Assembly (NCBI GenBank): GCA_050246735.1
Contig: JBFWVM010000015.1
Span: forward strand, 1-64,000
Source: Taklimakanibacter sp050246735
GTDB taxonomy: Bacteria; Pseudomonadota; Alphaproteobacteria; Rhizobiales; Aestuariivirgaceae
Length of the DNA stretch: 64,000 nucleotides
Direction: 5' to 3'
A model generated the notes under the pieces. The model was not told where the DNA came from, made no database searches, and worked only from the letters and a program-made list of their open reading frames with translations. Below are positions 18,538-28,600 of this stretch, in pieces. Numbering within the stretch: position 1 is the first letter of the stretch; each line of letters opens with the position of its first letter. Both the position numbers and the translations under genes were made by a program.

Positions 18538-20550
18538 TTACCGCCTCGCGCACGCCCGCCAGATTTTTTCCGGCGTCACCGGCATGTCGATCGAGGTGAC
18601 GCCCAATGGCGCCAGCGCGTCGAGCACGGCGCTGACGAGCGCGGCGGGCCCGGCAATGGCGCCGGCCTCGCCGCAGCCTTTGACGCCCAAGGGATTGTTG
18701 CGGCAGGGCGTCACCATCGACTCGATGCGCATCGAGGGCAGGTCGTCGGCGCGCGGCATCGCATAATCCATGAACGAGCCGGACAGAAGCTGTCCCGTCT
18801 CCCGGTCGAAGACGCAATGCTCCAGCATCGCCTGCCCGGTGCCCTGCGCGAGCCCGCCATGGATCTGGCCCTCGACGATCATCGGATTGATCTGGTTGCC
18901 GAAATCATCGACCGCGGCCAGCGCCGTCACTTCGATCTTGCCGGTCTCGGGATCGACCTCGATCTCGCAGAGATGGCAGCCATAGGGGAAGGTGAAATCG
19001 GGCGGGTCGAACCAGGTCGTCTCCTCGAGCCCGGGCTCCAGCTGGTCGAGCGGATAGTCGACCGGATTGTAGGCGGCGGCCGCCACTTCCCCGAAGCTCC
19101 TGGCCCGGTCGGTGCCGGCCACGCTGTAGCGGCCCTGCCTGAACTCGATGTCCCGCGCATCGGCCTCGAGCAGATGCGCCGCGATCTTGCGGCCTTTCTC
19201 CACCACCTTGTCGAGCGAGATCTTCATCGCCGAGCCGCCGACGGCGAGCGAGCGCGAGCCATAGGTGCCGATGCCGTAGGCGACGCGGTCGGTGTCGCCA
19301 TGGACGATCTCTATGCGCTCGAAATCGACGCCCAGCGTGTCGGCGACGATCTGGGCATAGACCGTCTCATGGCCCTGGCCATGGGTGTGGCTGCCGGTCA
19401 GCACCGTCACCGTCCCGGTCGGGTTGACGCGCACCTGGCCCACCTCATACTGGCCGCCCAGACAGCCTTCGCGGGCCAGCAGCTTGGAGGGGCCCATGCC
19501 GCAGGCCTCCATGTAGAAAGCGAAGCCGAGGCCCAGATATCTGCCGCGCTTGCGGGCCTTGGCCTTGCGTTCGGCGAGCGTGGCGAAATTTCCGATCTCG
19601 CAAGCGCGGTCGAGAAGCTTGTGGAACTCGCCCGTGTCATAGGTCCACAGGAGCGGCGTCCTGTAGGGGAATGCCTCGGCCGGGATGAGGTTGCGCCGCC
19701 TGATCTCGACGCGGTCCATGCCCATCTCGCGCGCTGCCGCATCCATCACGCGCTCGAGCACATAGGTGCATTCCGGCCGTCCGGCGCCGCGATAGGCATC
19801 GACCGGCATGGTGTTGGTGAAGGCGGCACGGGTGCGAACATGGACGGCGCGCACCTTATAAGGGCCGGGCATCGGATAGGCGTAGAAGAAGGAAGGGATC
19901 GCCGGCGCGAAGGTCGAGAGATAGGCGCCCATATTGGCGATCGTGTCGACTTTCAAGCCCTGGACCACGCCTTCCGCGTCGAGCGCCAGCGACACGGTGG
20001 TGACATGATCGCGCGCATGGGTGTCGCAGACGAAGGCCTCCGAGCGCTCGGCCACCCATTTGACCGGACGCTTCAGCCGATGCGCCGCGAAGACGGCGAG
20101 CACTTCCTCGGCATAGTGATAGATCTTCATGCCGAAGCCGCCGCCGACATCGGGCGCCACGACCCTGATCTTCTCTTCCGAGATCTTCAGCGTCGCGATC
20201 GACAGCAGAATGCGGATGACATGCGGATTCTGGTTCGAGGTGTAGAGCGTGTAGCGGTCGCTGCCCGGATCGTAATGGCCGATCACGCCGCGCGTCTCCA
20301 TGGGCGAGGCATGGACGCGGTTGTTGATCAGCTTGACGGTGGTGACATGATGGGCCGAGGCAAAGGCCTTGTCGACGGCGGCCGGGTCGCCGACCTCTCA
20401 GTCATAGCAGAGATTGCCCGGCGCCTCGGCGGGCCAGATCTGCGGGCTTTCAGGGTCGATCGACGTTTCGAGATCGACCGCGGGCTCGAGAATCTCGTAA
20501 TCGACATCGATCGTCTTCATTGCCGCACGTGCTGCGGCGCGCGTCTCGGA
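18538..20550 (-). pseudogene. Decayed xanthine/CO-dehydrogenase-like molybdopterin-binding large subunit
   Basis: The reading frame of the molybdenum hydroxylase large subunit can be followed from about 20550 to 18538. Conserved parts include VGGGFGMKIYHYAEE, the cofactor motif AYRGAGRPE and the active-site GVKGCGEAG. Two lesions are visible. First, about 115 N-terminal residues normal for a 770-790 aa family member are missing: the family-like SETRAAARAAMK stretch ends abruptly next to the LysR promoter repeat. Second, a TGA at 20400-20398 interrupts NLCYD*EVGD where relatives have Trp (TGG to TGA). The longest intact piece is 587 aa from 20301. No partner FAD or iron-sulphur subunit lies nearby. 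It is convergent with ialB, with only 3 bp between them. Confidence 0.82.
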
Positions 20551-20576
20551 TGGCCGCTTCGAGAGCGGCCATGAAG

Positions 20577-20651
20577 TATTGTGTTGCAGGTGCGAGATTG
20601 TAAAATCAGAAAATCTGCAGGAAGGTATTATGAAAAGAGATAGATGACGCT
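20577..20651. promoter_or_regulatory. Candidate LysR operator/promoter (right copy of the 72-bp direct repeat)
   Basis: This stretch matches 4681-4752 upstream of pxpA in the same orientation. It contains the dyad AGATT-N12-AATCT at 20595-20616, a layout typical of LysR-type sites, and runs into the LysR start codon at 20644. The left edge abuts the broken end of the molybdenum hydroxylase gene. The regulator probably controls itself here and the pxp operon at the other copy. Confidence 0.6.
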
Positions 20652-21555
20652 CTCCATAAAACAGGTCAGGTACTTCATCGCCGCCGCCGATGCCGGGCAA
20701 GTGAGCCAGGCGGCGATCGAGCTCAATGTGTCGCAATCGGCGATCACCGCGGCGGTCAAGCAGCTCGAGAGCGACCTTGCCGTCCGCCTGTTCGACCGCC
20801 AGTCGACGGGCGTCGCGCTGACCGCCGAGGGCACGCGCTTCCTCCAGCATGCGCGCATCATCATGGCCGCGGTGAACGAGGCGATGAGCGCGCCATTGAC
20901 CGAGGACATGGCGCATGCGGGCCATGTCCGCATCGGCGTCACCTATACGGTCGCCGGCTATTTCATGCCGCGCCACTATGCCAGGTTCCTGCGCAACTAT
21001 CCGCGGGTCAGCGTCGAGTTGCGCGAGCTGCCGCGCGAGGCGATCGAGGAGGGGCTCGTCGACGGCACGCTCGACATCGCGGTGATCCTGGTCTCGAACC
21101 TCGCCGATACCACCCGCATCGCGTCGGAGACCCTGCTGCGCTCGCGCCGCCGGCTGTGGCTGCCGGTCGAGCATCCTCTGCTCAACCGCGAGAACGTCAC
21201 GCTCGCCGACGTGGCGAGCGAGCCCTATGTGATGCTGACCGTCGACGAGGCGATGAACACCGCCGGCAAATACTGGGCGCGGACGGGGCTCGAGCCGCGC
21301 ATGGTGGTGAAGACCTCCTCGGTCGAGGCGGTGCGCAGCATGGTGGGCGCGGGCATGGGCGTCACCATCCTCTCCGACATGGTCTACCGGCCGTGGTCGC
21401 TCGAAGGCCAGCGCATCGAGACGCGCAACGTCATCGCCGACATCCCGAGCATGGATGTCGGCCTCGCCTGGAACCGCGCGGTGCAGCAGGCGCCGGCCAC
21501 GCGCGTCTTCCACGACTTCATGAGCATGACCTTCTCGGGCGCATCCGCGATGTGA
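20644..21555 (+). CDS. LysR-family transcriptional regulator
   Basis: This 303-aa protein has the normal LysR length and architecture. The winged helix-turn-helix covers residues 1-60 (IKQVRYFIAAADAGQVSQAA, then SQSAITAAVKQLE). The effector-binding domain runs from about residue 90 (GHVRIGVTYTVAGYF) to the end. The shared operator-like repeat links it to the pxp operon 16 kb away, so it may sense 5-oxoproline or a related metabolite. That assignment is inference. The ATG at 20644 is embedded in the conserved repeat, which supports the start. Confidence 0.92.
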   Translation: MTLSIKQVRYFIAAADAGQVSQAAIELNVSQSAITAAVKQLESDLAVRLFDRQSTGVALTAEGTRFLQHARIIMAAVNEAMSAPLTEDMAHAGHVRIGVTYTVAGYFMPRHYARFLRNYPRVSVELRELPREAIEEGLVDGTLDIAVILVSNLADTTRIASETLLRSRRRLWLPVEHPLLNRENVTLADVASEPYVMLTVDEAMNTAGKYWARTGLEPRMVVKTSSVEAVRSMVGAGMGVTILSDMVYRPWSLEGQRIETRNVIADIPSMDVGLAWNRAVQQAPATRVFHDFMSMTFSGASAM

Positions 21556-21708
21556 CAGCCGCGATCGCTCCACACTTTGCCGCTTTGCTGTGGCAAGAAA
21601 GACACAGAGACAGGTTTATGGGTTGCGGCAGCCGGCAATTGCGTTATTGTTGCGCCGTCAAATCTATTGCTTCTGCGCAAGTGGAGGCTTTTGCTTCGGG
21701 GGGACGGC

Positions 21709-24700
21709 ATGGGGGGACAGAGGCCGAGCGGAGACCGCCGGCTCGACGGGACGATCGGAGGCCTCCTTCGCCGGCGCCTGGCCTTCACGACCATTCTCGC
21801 CGTTGCGCCCTTGCTGGGCTATGGGCGGCAGGCCCATGCCGACTGTGTCGCCTCGCCCTCGCCGACCTTCGTCTGCAGCGGCGCCAACGGGACGACGCAA
21901 TCGATCCCCGTCGACAATGCCGATGTCTCGACCGCCGCGGACTTCAGCGTGAATGCGGCGGGCGGCGCCGGCATCGTCATCACCGGCGCCGGCGACGTCC
22001 GCTTCACCGACACTCATGCCGAGACCGACATCCGGGCGGCCGACGACGCGCTGTTCGTGCAGGCGACCGACGACGACGGCCTCACCCCCGGCTCGGTGAC
22101 GGTCCTGACCGACGGCAGGCTTACCGGAGGGTCCAGGGGCATCGCCGCCTATAATGACGGCATCGGCGCTCTCGCCATCACCGTCAACGGCGAGGTCGAG
22201 GGGCAGGCCGGCGATGGCATCTATGCGCGAAACAACGCCGGTACGGGTCTGACGATTGTCACCGGTGCTGAGAGCATGGTCACGGGGACTGGCAGCGGCG
22301 TCGCCGCGGTCAACTACGAGGGCATTCTGGAGATCACCGTCGACGGCGAGGTCGGCGGCACATATGGAAGCGGCATATCGGCGGAGAATTTCGACGGCGC
22401 CACCGACCTCACGGTCACGACGCGCGCGGGGAGCGCGGTGACCGGCGCCTATGGCATCAGCACCGCGAACGGCGGCAGCGGCGACATGACCGTCACGGCC
22501 GACGGCTCGGTCGGCGGAACAGGTGGTCATGGCATAAGGGCCAGCAACAGCGGCGGCAGCCTTACCATCGACACCGGGACGCAGAGCAGCGTCGTCGGGA
22601 GCGCGAGAGGCATCGCCGCCTATAATTATGGCAGCGGGACTCTCGAGATCACCGCCGACGGCGAGGTCGAGGGGCAGGGCGGCGACGGCATCTATGCCCG
22701 AAACAACGCCGGGACGGGTCTGACGATCGTCACCGGCGCTGAGAGCGCGGTCACCGGGACCGGCAGCGGCATCGCCGCCGTGAATTACGGCGGCGATCTC
22801 GAGATCACCGCCAATGACCAGGTCGGCGGCACATATGGAAGCGGCATATTCGCCTACAATGGCGGCGGCGGCGATCTCACGGTCACGACGCGCGCAGGCA
22901 GTGCGGTGACCGGCGCCTATGGCATCAGCGCCGCGAACGGCGGCAGCGGGGACATGACCGTCACCGCCGGCGGCTCGGTCGGCGGAGCAGACGGTTTCGG
23001 CATACGGGCCAGCAATGGCGGCGGCGGCCTGACCGTCGACACCGGGGCGCGGAGCAGCATCGTCGGGAGCACGACGGGCATCGCCGCCTATAACTATGGC
23101 GGCGGCGATCTCGAGATCACCACCGACGGCGAGGTCGAGGGGCAGGGCGGCGACGGCATCTATGCCCGCAATGAGGGCGCAAGCCTTAAGATCGTCACCG
23201 GCGCTGAGAGCTCCGTCGCCGGAAGCAGCAGAGGTATCTCTGCCGTGAATTACCGCGGCAATCTCGAGATCACAGTCGATGGGGAGGCCAGCGGAACGGA
23301 GAGCTACGGCATAAGCGCGGAGAATTTCAGCGGGGCCGAAGCCCTCACCATAAGGACGGGCGCAGGCAGCACGGTTGCAGGCATCAGCGGCATCAGGGCC
23401 CGGAATGACGGCAGCGGCGACCTCGCCATCACCGCCAATGGCGCCGTCACCGGCAGCACCTACCACGGCATAGTCGCGTATAATGGCGGGGATGGCAATC
23501 TGACGGTCACCACCGGCACGAACAGCGCGGTCAGCGGCAATTACGACGGCATTAACGCCGGGAACGAAGGCGACGGCGATCTCATCATCACCGCCAACGG
23601 CACTGTCGCCGGCGATCTCGACGGCATCGATGCCGAGAATGGCGGCGCCGGCGATACCGAGATCACCGTCAGCGGATCGGTCACCGGGCGAGGCGCCGAC
23701 GCTTTCGACGGCAGCGGCATAGAAGCGGACAGCGACGGCGAAATAACCGTCACGGTCAATGGCTCGGGCCTGGTGCAAGGCGATCATGCCGGCATCGCCG
23801 CCGCCTCGCATGAAGGCCAGGCGATCTCGATCAGCAATGGCGGCATCGTGCGCAACCTCTCGGGCGCATCGGATGCGCTCGCCATTGCTGCCATCGGCGG
23901 CGCGGCCGGGATCGAGAACACCGGCAGGCTCGTCGGCTTCGTCACCCTCGACACGGTGGACGACTTCGACGATGAGCTGAAGAACACCGGCAGCTGGAAC
24001 ATGGCGGGCGGCACCAGCGATTTCGGCGGCGGCGACGACAAGGTGGAGAACGGCGGCACGCTCAGGGCCGCCGGCGACGGGACGACCATCGAGACGACCA
24101 CGCTCGGCAATCTCGAAAGCTTCGCCAATTCCGGCCTCATCACCCTGGTCGACGGCCAGGAAGGCGACAGCCTCTTCTTCACAGGCGCATCGGCGACGGA
24201 ATTCGCAGGCGCCGGCGGCCGGCTTGCGGTGGACGCGTTTCTCGGCCCTGCGGGGGAGGGCAAGTCGGACCAGCTCACCATTGATGGCAATGTCACCGGC
24301 ACGACGCGCGTGAGCGTCAATGTGGTGGGCTCGAGCGGCACCAACAGCGACGGCATCCCGGTGATCACCGTCGCCGGGACGACGGCGGAAGAGGACTTCG
24401 ATCTCGAGGGCGGCGTGCTCAATGCCGGCTTCTTCGCCTGGGACCTGAGGCTCGACGGCAACACGCATGAGCTCTACACATCGGGGCTGGGTGCTGGCTC
24501 GTATGAGTTCGCCGCCGGCATCACCGGCGCCCAGGACATCTGGTACCAGACGGCGGGCACGCTCTTGCAGAGACAGGCGGATCTGCGCGCGCTCCTCTCC
24601 GGAACGGCGGTGACGCCGGTCGCCGACTTCTCCGAGCCGGTCGAGCCACAGCCTCTCGCCAGCGTGACGCCCGGCCTGTGGCTCAAGGGCGTCGGCGCCT

Positions 24701-25494
24701 GGCTCGATCGCGACGCGCAAGAGGACGGCCTCGATCTCGACCGCGACCAGGAGATCTACGGGATCTTCGGCGGCTTCGACTTCGGCACGGATAATCTGGC
24801 GGGCCGGGGCGACGTGCTGATGTTCGGGCTGCTCGCCGGCTATATCCATTCCGACCTCGACTTCGACGCGACCGGCACGCGATGGCGCTATGAGGGACCG
24901 TCGGTCGGCGCCTATGCGACCTATCTGAACCGGGCCTTCCATGCCGATCTCCTGGTCAAGGCGGACTTCCTCGACGTCGACATCGACGCCGGCGCCATCG
25001 CGCCCGGCGAAGACGATGCCGACACCGACGTCTTCAACATCGGCGGCCGGCTGGATGCCGGCTACAAGATCGGCATGGGCGCAGGGATGTTCATCGAGCC
25101 GCAGGCGACCTTGGCGGTGCTGAACACGGAGGTGGACGACATCGGCGACATCTTCGGCGGGGCGGTCGCGTTCGACGACGAGACGAGCGTCAGGGGCAGG
25201 CTCGGCCTCAGGCTCGGCCATGAGCAGGTCACCGCAAGCCAGGTGGTCTATTCGGCAGACGTGACGGGGAGCGTGTGGCAGGAGTTCATGGGCGACAACG
25301 ACGCGACGATCTTCGCGCCCGACATGCCGGCGGCCGGCGTGTCGGACGATCCGGGCGAGACCTTCGGGGACGTGTCGGTGGGCTTCAGCATGGCGGCGCC
25401 TGAAGGCTGGTCGGGCTTCGCGCGCGCCGACTGGACGTTCAACGAGGACTTCGACGCGCTCTCCGCCAACGCCGGAGTGAGATACAGCTGGTAG
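21709..25494 (+). CDS. Autotransporter (AT2) with beta-helix-like repeats
   Basis: This protein is about 1261 aa from the ATG at 21709, which has a GGGGGGA purine stretch upstream. The open frame extends to 21577, but those residues lack signal character. The signal peptide is LAFTTILAVAPLLGYG with a cut near AHA/DC. The passenger repeats a motif of roughly 40 residues of the type GI-A-N-G-G-L-ITA-G-V-G, grouped in fours. The last 420 or so residues (from LAVDAFLGP) form the passenger end and barrel and are identical to AT3. Unlike AT1 and AT3 it lacks long Gly-Gly-X linkers, so its passenger has another origin or has lost them. It is likely a surface protein of unknown ligand. Confidence 0.9.
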   Translation: MGGQRPSGDRRLDGTIGGLLRRRLAFTTILAVAPLLGYGRQAHADCVASPSPTFVCSGANGTTQSIPVDNADVSTAADFSVNAAGGAGIVITGAGDVRFTDTHAETDIRAADDALFVQATDDDGLTPGSVTVLTDGRLTGGSRGIAAYNDGIGALAITVNGEVEGQAGDGIYARNNAGTGLTIVTGAESMVTGTGSGVAAVNYEGILEITVDGEVGGTYGSGISAENFDGATDLTVTTRAGSAVTGAYGISTANGGSGDMTVTADGSVGGTGGHGIRASNSGGSLTIDTGTQSSVVGSARGIAAYNYGSGTLEITADGEVEGQGGDGIYARNNAGTGLTIVTGAESAVTGTGSGIAAVNYGGDLEITANDQVGGTYGSGIFAYNGGGGDLTVTTRAGSAVTGAYGISAANGGSGDMTVTAGGSVGGADGFGIRASNGGGGLTVDTGARSSIVGSTTGIAAYNYGGGDLEITTDGEVEGQGGDGIYARNEGASLKIVTGAESSVAGSSRGISAVNYRGNLEITVDGEASGTESYGISAENFSGAEALTIRTGAGSTVAGISGIRARNDGSGDLAITANGAVTGSTYHGIVAYNGGDGNLTVTTGTNSAVSGNYDGINAGNEGDGDLIITANGTVAGDLDGIDAENGGAGDTEITVSGSVTGRGADAFDGSGIEADSDGEITVTVNGSGLVQGDHAGIAAASHEGQAISISNGGIVRNLSGASDALAIAAIGGAAGIENTGRLVGFVTLDTVDDFDDELKNTGSWNMAGGTSDFGGGDDKVENGGTLRAAGDGTTIETTTLGNLESFANSGLITLVDGQEGDSLFFTGASATEFAGAGGRLAVDAFLGPAGEGKSDQLTIDGNVTGTTRVSVNVVGSSGTNSDGIPVITVAGTTAEEDFDLEGGVLNAGFFAWDLRLDGNTHELYTSGLGAGSYEFAAGITGAQDIWYQTAGTLLQRQADLRALLSGTAVTPVADFSEPVEPQPLASVTPGLWLKGVGAWLDRDAQEDGLDLDRDQEIYGIFGGFDFGTDNLAGRGDVLMFGLLAGYIHSDLDFDATGTRWRYEGPSVGAYATYLNRAFHADLLVKADFLDVDIDAGAIAPGEDDADTDVFNIGGRLDAGYKIGMGAGMFIEPQATLAVLNTEVDDIGDIFGGAVAFDDETSVRGRLGLRLGHEQVTASQVVYSADVTGSVWQEFMGDNDATIFAPDMPAAGVSDDPGETFGDVSVGFSMAAPEGWSGFARADWTFNEDFDALSANAGVRYSW
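22141..23550 (+). repeat. Tandem repeat of about 470 bp (four sub-repeats each) in AT2
   Basis: ATCGCCGCCTATAA or a near match begins at 22141, 22612 and 23080, giving spacings of 471 and 468 bp (157 and 156 aa). Each block contains four related sub-repeats: GIAAYN, GIYARN/GIAAVN, GISA/GIFAYN and GIRASN. The third block is more diverged after GISAVNYRG. The fixed order shows that whole four-unit blocks were duplicated. Confidence 0.8.
24211..25494 (+). repeat. Homogenised C-terminal block, copy in AT2
   Basis: This 1284-bp stretch, encoding the passenger end and beta-barrel, matches 29626-30909 in AT3. Reading both by eye I find differences at 24220 (C versus T, Arg to Trp) and 24240 (T versus C, silent). 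The match ends at the stop codon; the next bases differ (AATGACC versus GTTGATC). Confidence 0.88.
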
Positions 25495-25674
25495 AATGAC
25501 CTTAGGTCATGTGCTTGTTTCAGGCGAGACATGCATAGTGCGGGGCGATTTCCCCTGTGACATTATTGCAACGACCATGCTGAATTCCGAGGCGTTCTCG
25601 GCCAAAACAACTGGCCAGACGGTCCCTGCGTCAGATAATCTGCGAGAACGGTGGCAGGCATTACGGGGGAATAG

Positions 25675-28600
25675 ATGGGCCGTCTCAGCAGCGCGACATA
25701 CAGGCAGCGTGCTTCGCTATTGTCCTTCACGGCCCTCGCCTCGTCGCTGCTTCTTGCTTCCGCGTCGCCGCTCCTGGCGCAGACGGCCGATGAATTCGGC
25801 GAGATCGGCTCTTCCGGCGGCGACGTCATCATCGTGAACGAAGATCCCATCGAAGTGGTCGACCCGTCTCCCGGCTCCTTGGCGATCTCTTCCGGCGGCG
25901 GCGCCGGAGAAGCGGACAATGGTGAGGCCGGCGAAAGTGTAAGCGGCGGCACCGGCGGCCCTGGCGTCCCGGGCACGCCGGGCGGCATCGGAGCCCCCGG
26001 CGGCATCGGGGAGCCCGGCGGCGCCGGCGGGCCGGCCGGAAACGCCGGCGGGTTCGGCGGCGCGGGCGGCACAGGGGGCATCGGTTCCGGCGGCGCCTCA
26101 GGCACGGTCACCGTCACGGATACCGCAGACCTGCTCAACGAGCTTGCGATCTCTTCCGGCGGCGGTGACGGGACGGGCGGCGCCGGCGGCGGCGGCGGAA
26201 GCGGAACCGGCGGCACCGTCCAGCCGGGGAGCGCCGGTGGAGCGGGCGGCAATGCCAATGGCAGCATAGGCGGCGCGACCGGCGGGCCCGGCGGCGGTGG
26301 CGGCCAGGGCGGCAACGCCAACGGATCGGGCGGCGCCGGCGGCGCCGGCGGCGAAGGCCTAGGCGGCATGTCGGGCCAGATCAGCATCGATGCGGGCGGC
26401 GATATCCTTGAGGACATCGCGATCGCGGCCGGGGGCGGCGCGGGAACCGGCGGCGCCGGCGGCGCCGGCGGTGAAGGAGCGGGATCCGAAAGCGCGTCCG
26501 GTGGGGTCGGCGGGTCCGGCGGCAATTCCTTCACGGACGGTCACGATACCGGCGGCGTGGGCGGCGCAGGCGGCATGGCCGGCAGCGCCGATGGCTCAGG
26601 CGGCGCCGGCGGCGCCGGCGGAGATGGCATGGGAGGCATGTCGGGTCCGATCGGCATCGATGCGAGCGGCAATATCCTTGGAGACATCGCGATTACGGCG
26701 GGTGGCGGCGAGGGAACCGGCGGCGCCGGCGGCGTCGGGGGCGCGGGCACGGGCGGCGAGGGTGCCATTGGCGGGGTCGGCGGCGCTGGCGGCAGGATCC
26801 TCGGCGACATCGGCTTTTTCGACATGGAAAGCCTGAATCGCGGCGGCATGGGCGGCACCGGCGGGCAGGGCGGCAATGCGAATGGCACGGGCGCCGCCGG
26901 CGGGACCGGTGGCGCCGGCATGGGTGGCGCCAACGGGTCCGTCACCATCAGCTCCACGGGCGACATCCTGGTCGTCGCGCTCGCCGCGGGCGGCGGCGCC
27001 GGCAACGGCGGCGCGGGGGGCGATGGGGGTGCCGGCACGGGTGCCGCCGGGGGTGCCGGCGGAACCGGCGGGGCGGGCGGTGCTATCGGAAACGTCCTCG
27101 ACGGATCGGGCAATGAAGGCGGGACGGGCGGCACCGGCGGACGAGGCGGCAGCGCCACCGGCGCCGGCGGCATTGGCGGGACTGGCGGCTCCGGCAGCGG
27201 CGGCGACGTTGCAGGAGCCACGATCACCGCCGCCGGCAGCATGGACGCCGTCGCCCTGGCAATGGCCGGCGGTGAAGGATCGGGCGGCGCCGGCGGCGCC
27301 GGCGGCATCGGCGCCGGCGATACGGGCGGCACGGGCGGCATGGGCGGTGCGGGCGGCGACGCCGGCGATATCGACAGCGGCCTGGCGAATGCCGGCGGTC
27401 TTGGCGGCACTGGCGGCCAGGGCGGGGCGGCCGACGGAACGGGAGGGGCCGGCGGGGATGGCGGCGCCGGCACGGGCGGCAGCGTGGGCCCGCTCACCGT
27501 CGATGCCGGCGGCGGCATCGTCAGCAACCTTGAAATCGACCTGAGCGGCGGAGATGGCATCGGCGGCGCAGGCGGCGAGGGTGGCGCCGGCATGGGCGGA
27601 TCCGGCGGCGCCGGTGGAGCCGGTGGACATGGCGGCACCATAGGCGAGCTGGGCCAGACGGCGATCGCCAATAATGGCGGCGGCGGCGGCGCCGGCGGCC
27701 AGGGCGGCGACGCCGACGGCCGGGGCGGCCGGGGCGGTGACGGCGGCCAAGGCATTGGCGGCAGGGTCGATCAGGTCACGATCACCATCGCGGGCGAAAC
27801 GACAGGCATCGTCGTCATCGATGCGACGGGCGGCGACGGCCAGGGCGGCACCGGCGGTGCCGGCGGCCTGGGCTCGGGCCGCACCGGCGGCGCGGGGGGG
27901 GCCGGCGGAATCGGCGGCACCTTCGGAGGCGGGACGGGATCCGGCACCGGCGGCGGCACGGGCGGCACCGGCGGCCAAGGCGGCACGGCCGACGCCGAGG
28001 GCGGCGCCGGCGGCGCCGGCGGCCAGGGCGTCGGCGGCGCCGTGACCGTCGATATCGACAACAGCTCCAATGTCACGACGTCGCAGATCGCCATCTCGGT
28101 CGACGCCATTGGCGGTGACGGCACGGGCGGCGCCGGCGGCCAGGGCGGCGCCGCGACGGGCGGCAGCGGCGGCGCGGGAGGAGCAGGCGGCACCGGCGGC
28201 GTGGGTACGACCAGCACTCCATTCTATCCCGGCGGTGCCGGCGGCGCGGGTGGCGCCGGCGGTGACGCCAGCGGCGGCGGCGGGGGCATCGGCGGCGCCG
28301 GGCTGGGCGGCAACGCCGCCGTCACGGTCGCCAACAGCGGCAATATCACCACCTCGGGGAACGCCGCGATCAAGGTGATTGCCGAGGGTGGCGACGCCAC
28401 CGGCGGCGACGGAGGCCTCGGCGGCGATGCCGTGGCGAGCGATGGCGGGGCGGGGGGCGCGGGCGGCGCCGGTGGTGCCGCGAGCCAGACTGGCGGGGTC
28501 GGCGGCGCCGGCGGGGCCGGCGGCGACGCCGCCTCCGGCAGCGGTGGCAATGGCGGCGATGCGACAGGAGGCGACGCCGCCGTCAATGTCGCCAACAAGG

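Noticed and set aside
20398..20400. TGA read as selenocysteine in the molybdenum hydroxylase
   Set aside because: Relatives have Trp at this position, not the active-site Cys/Sec; the N-terminus is missing too, so decay is simpler.
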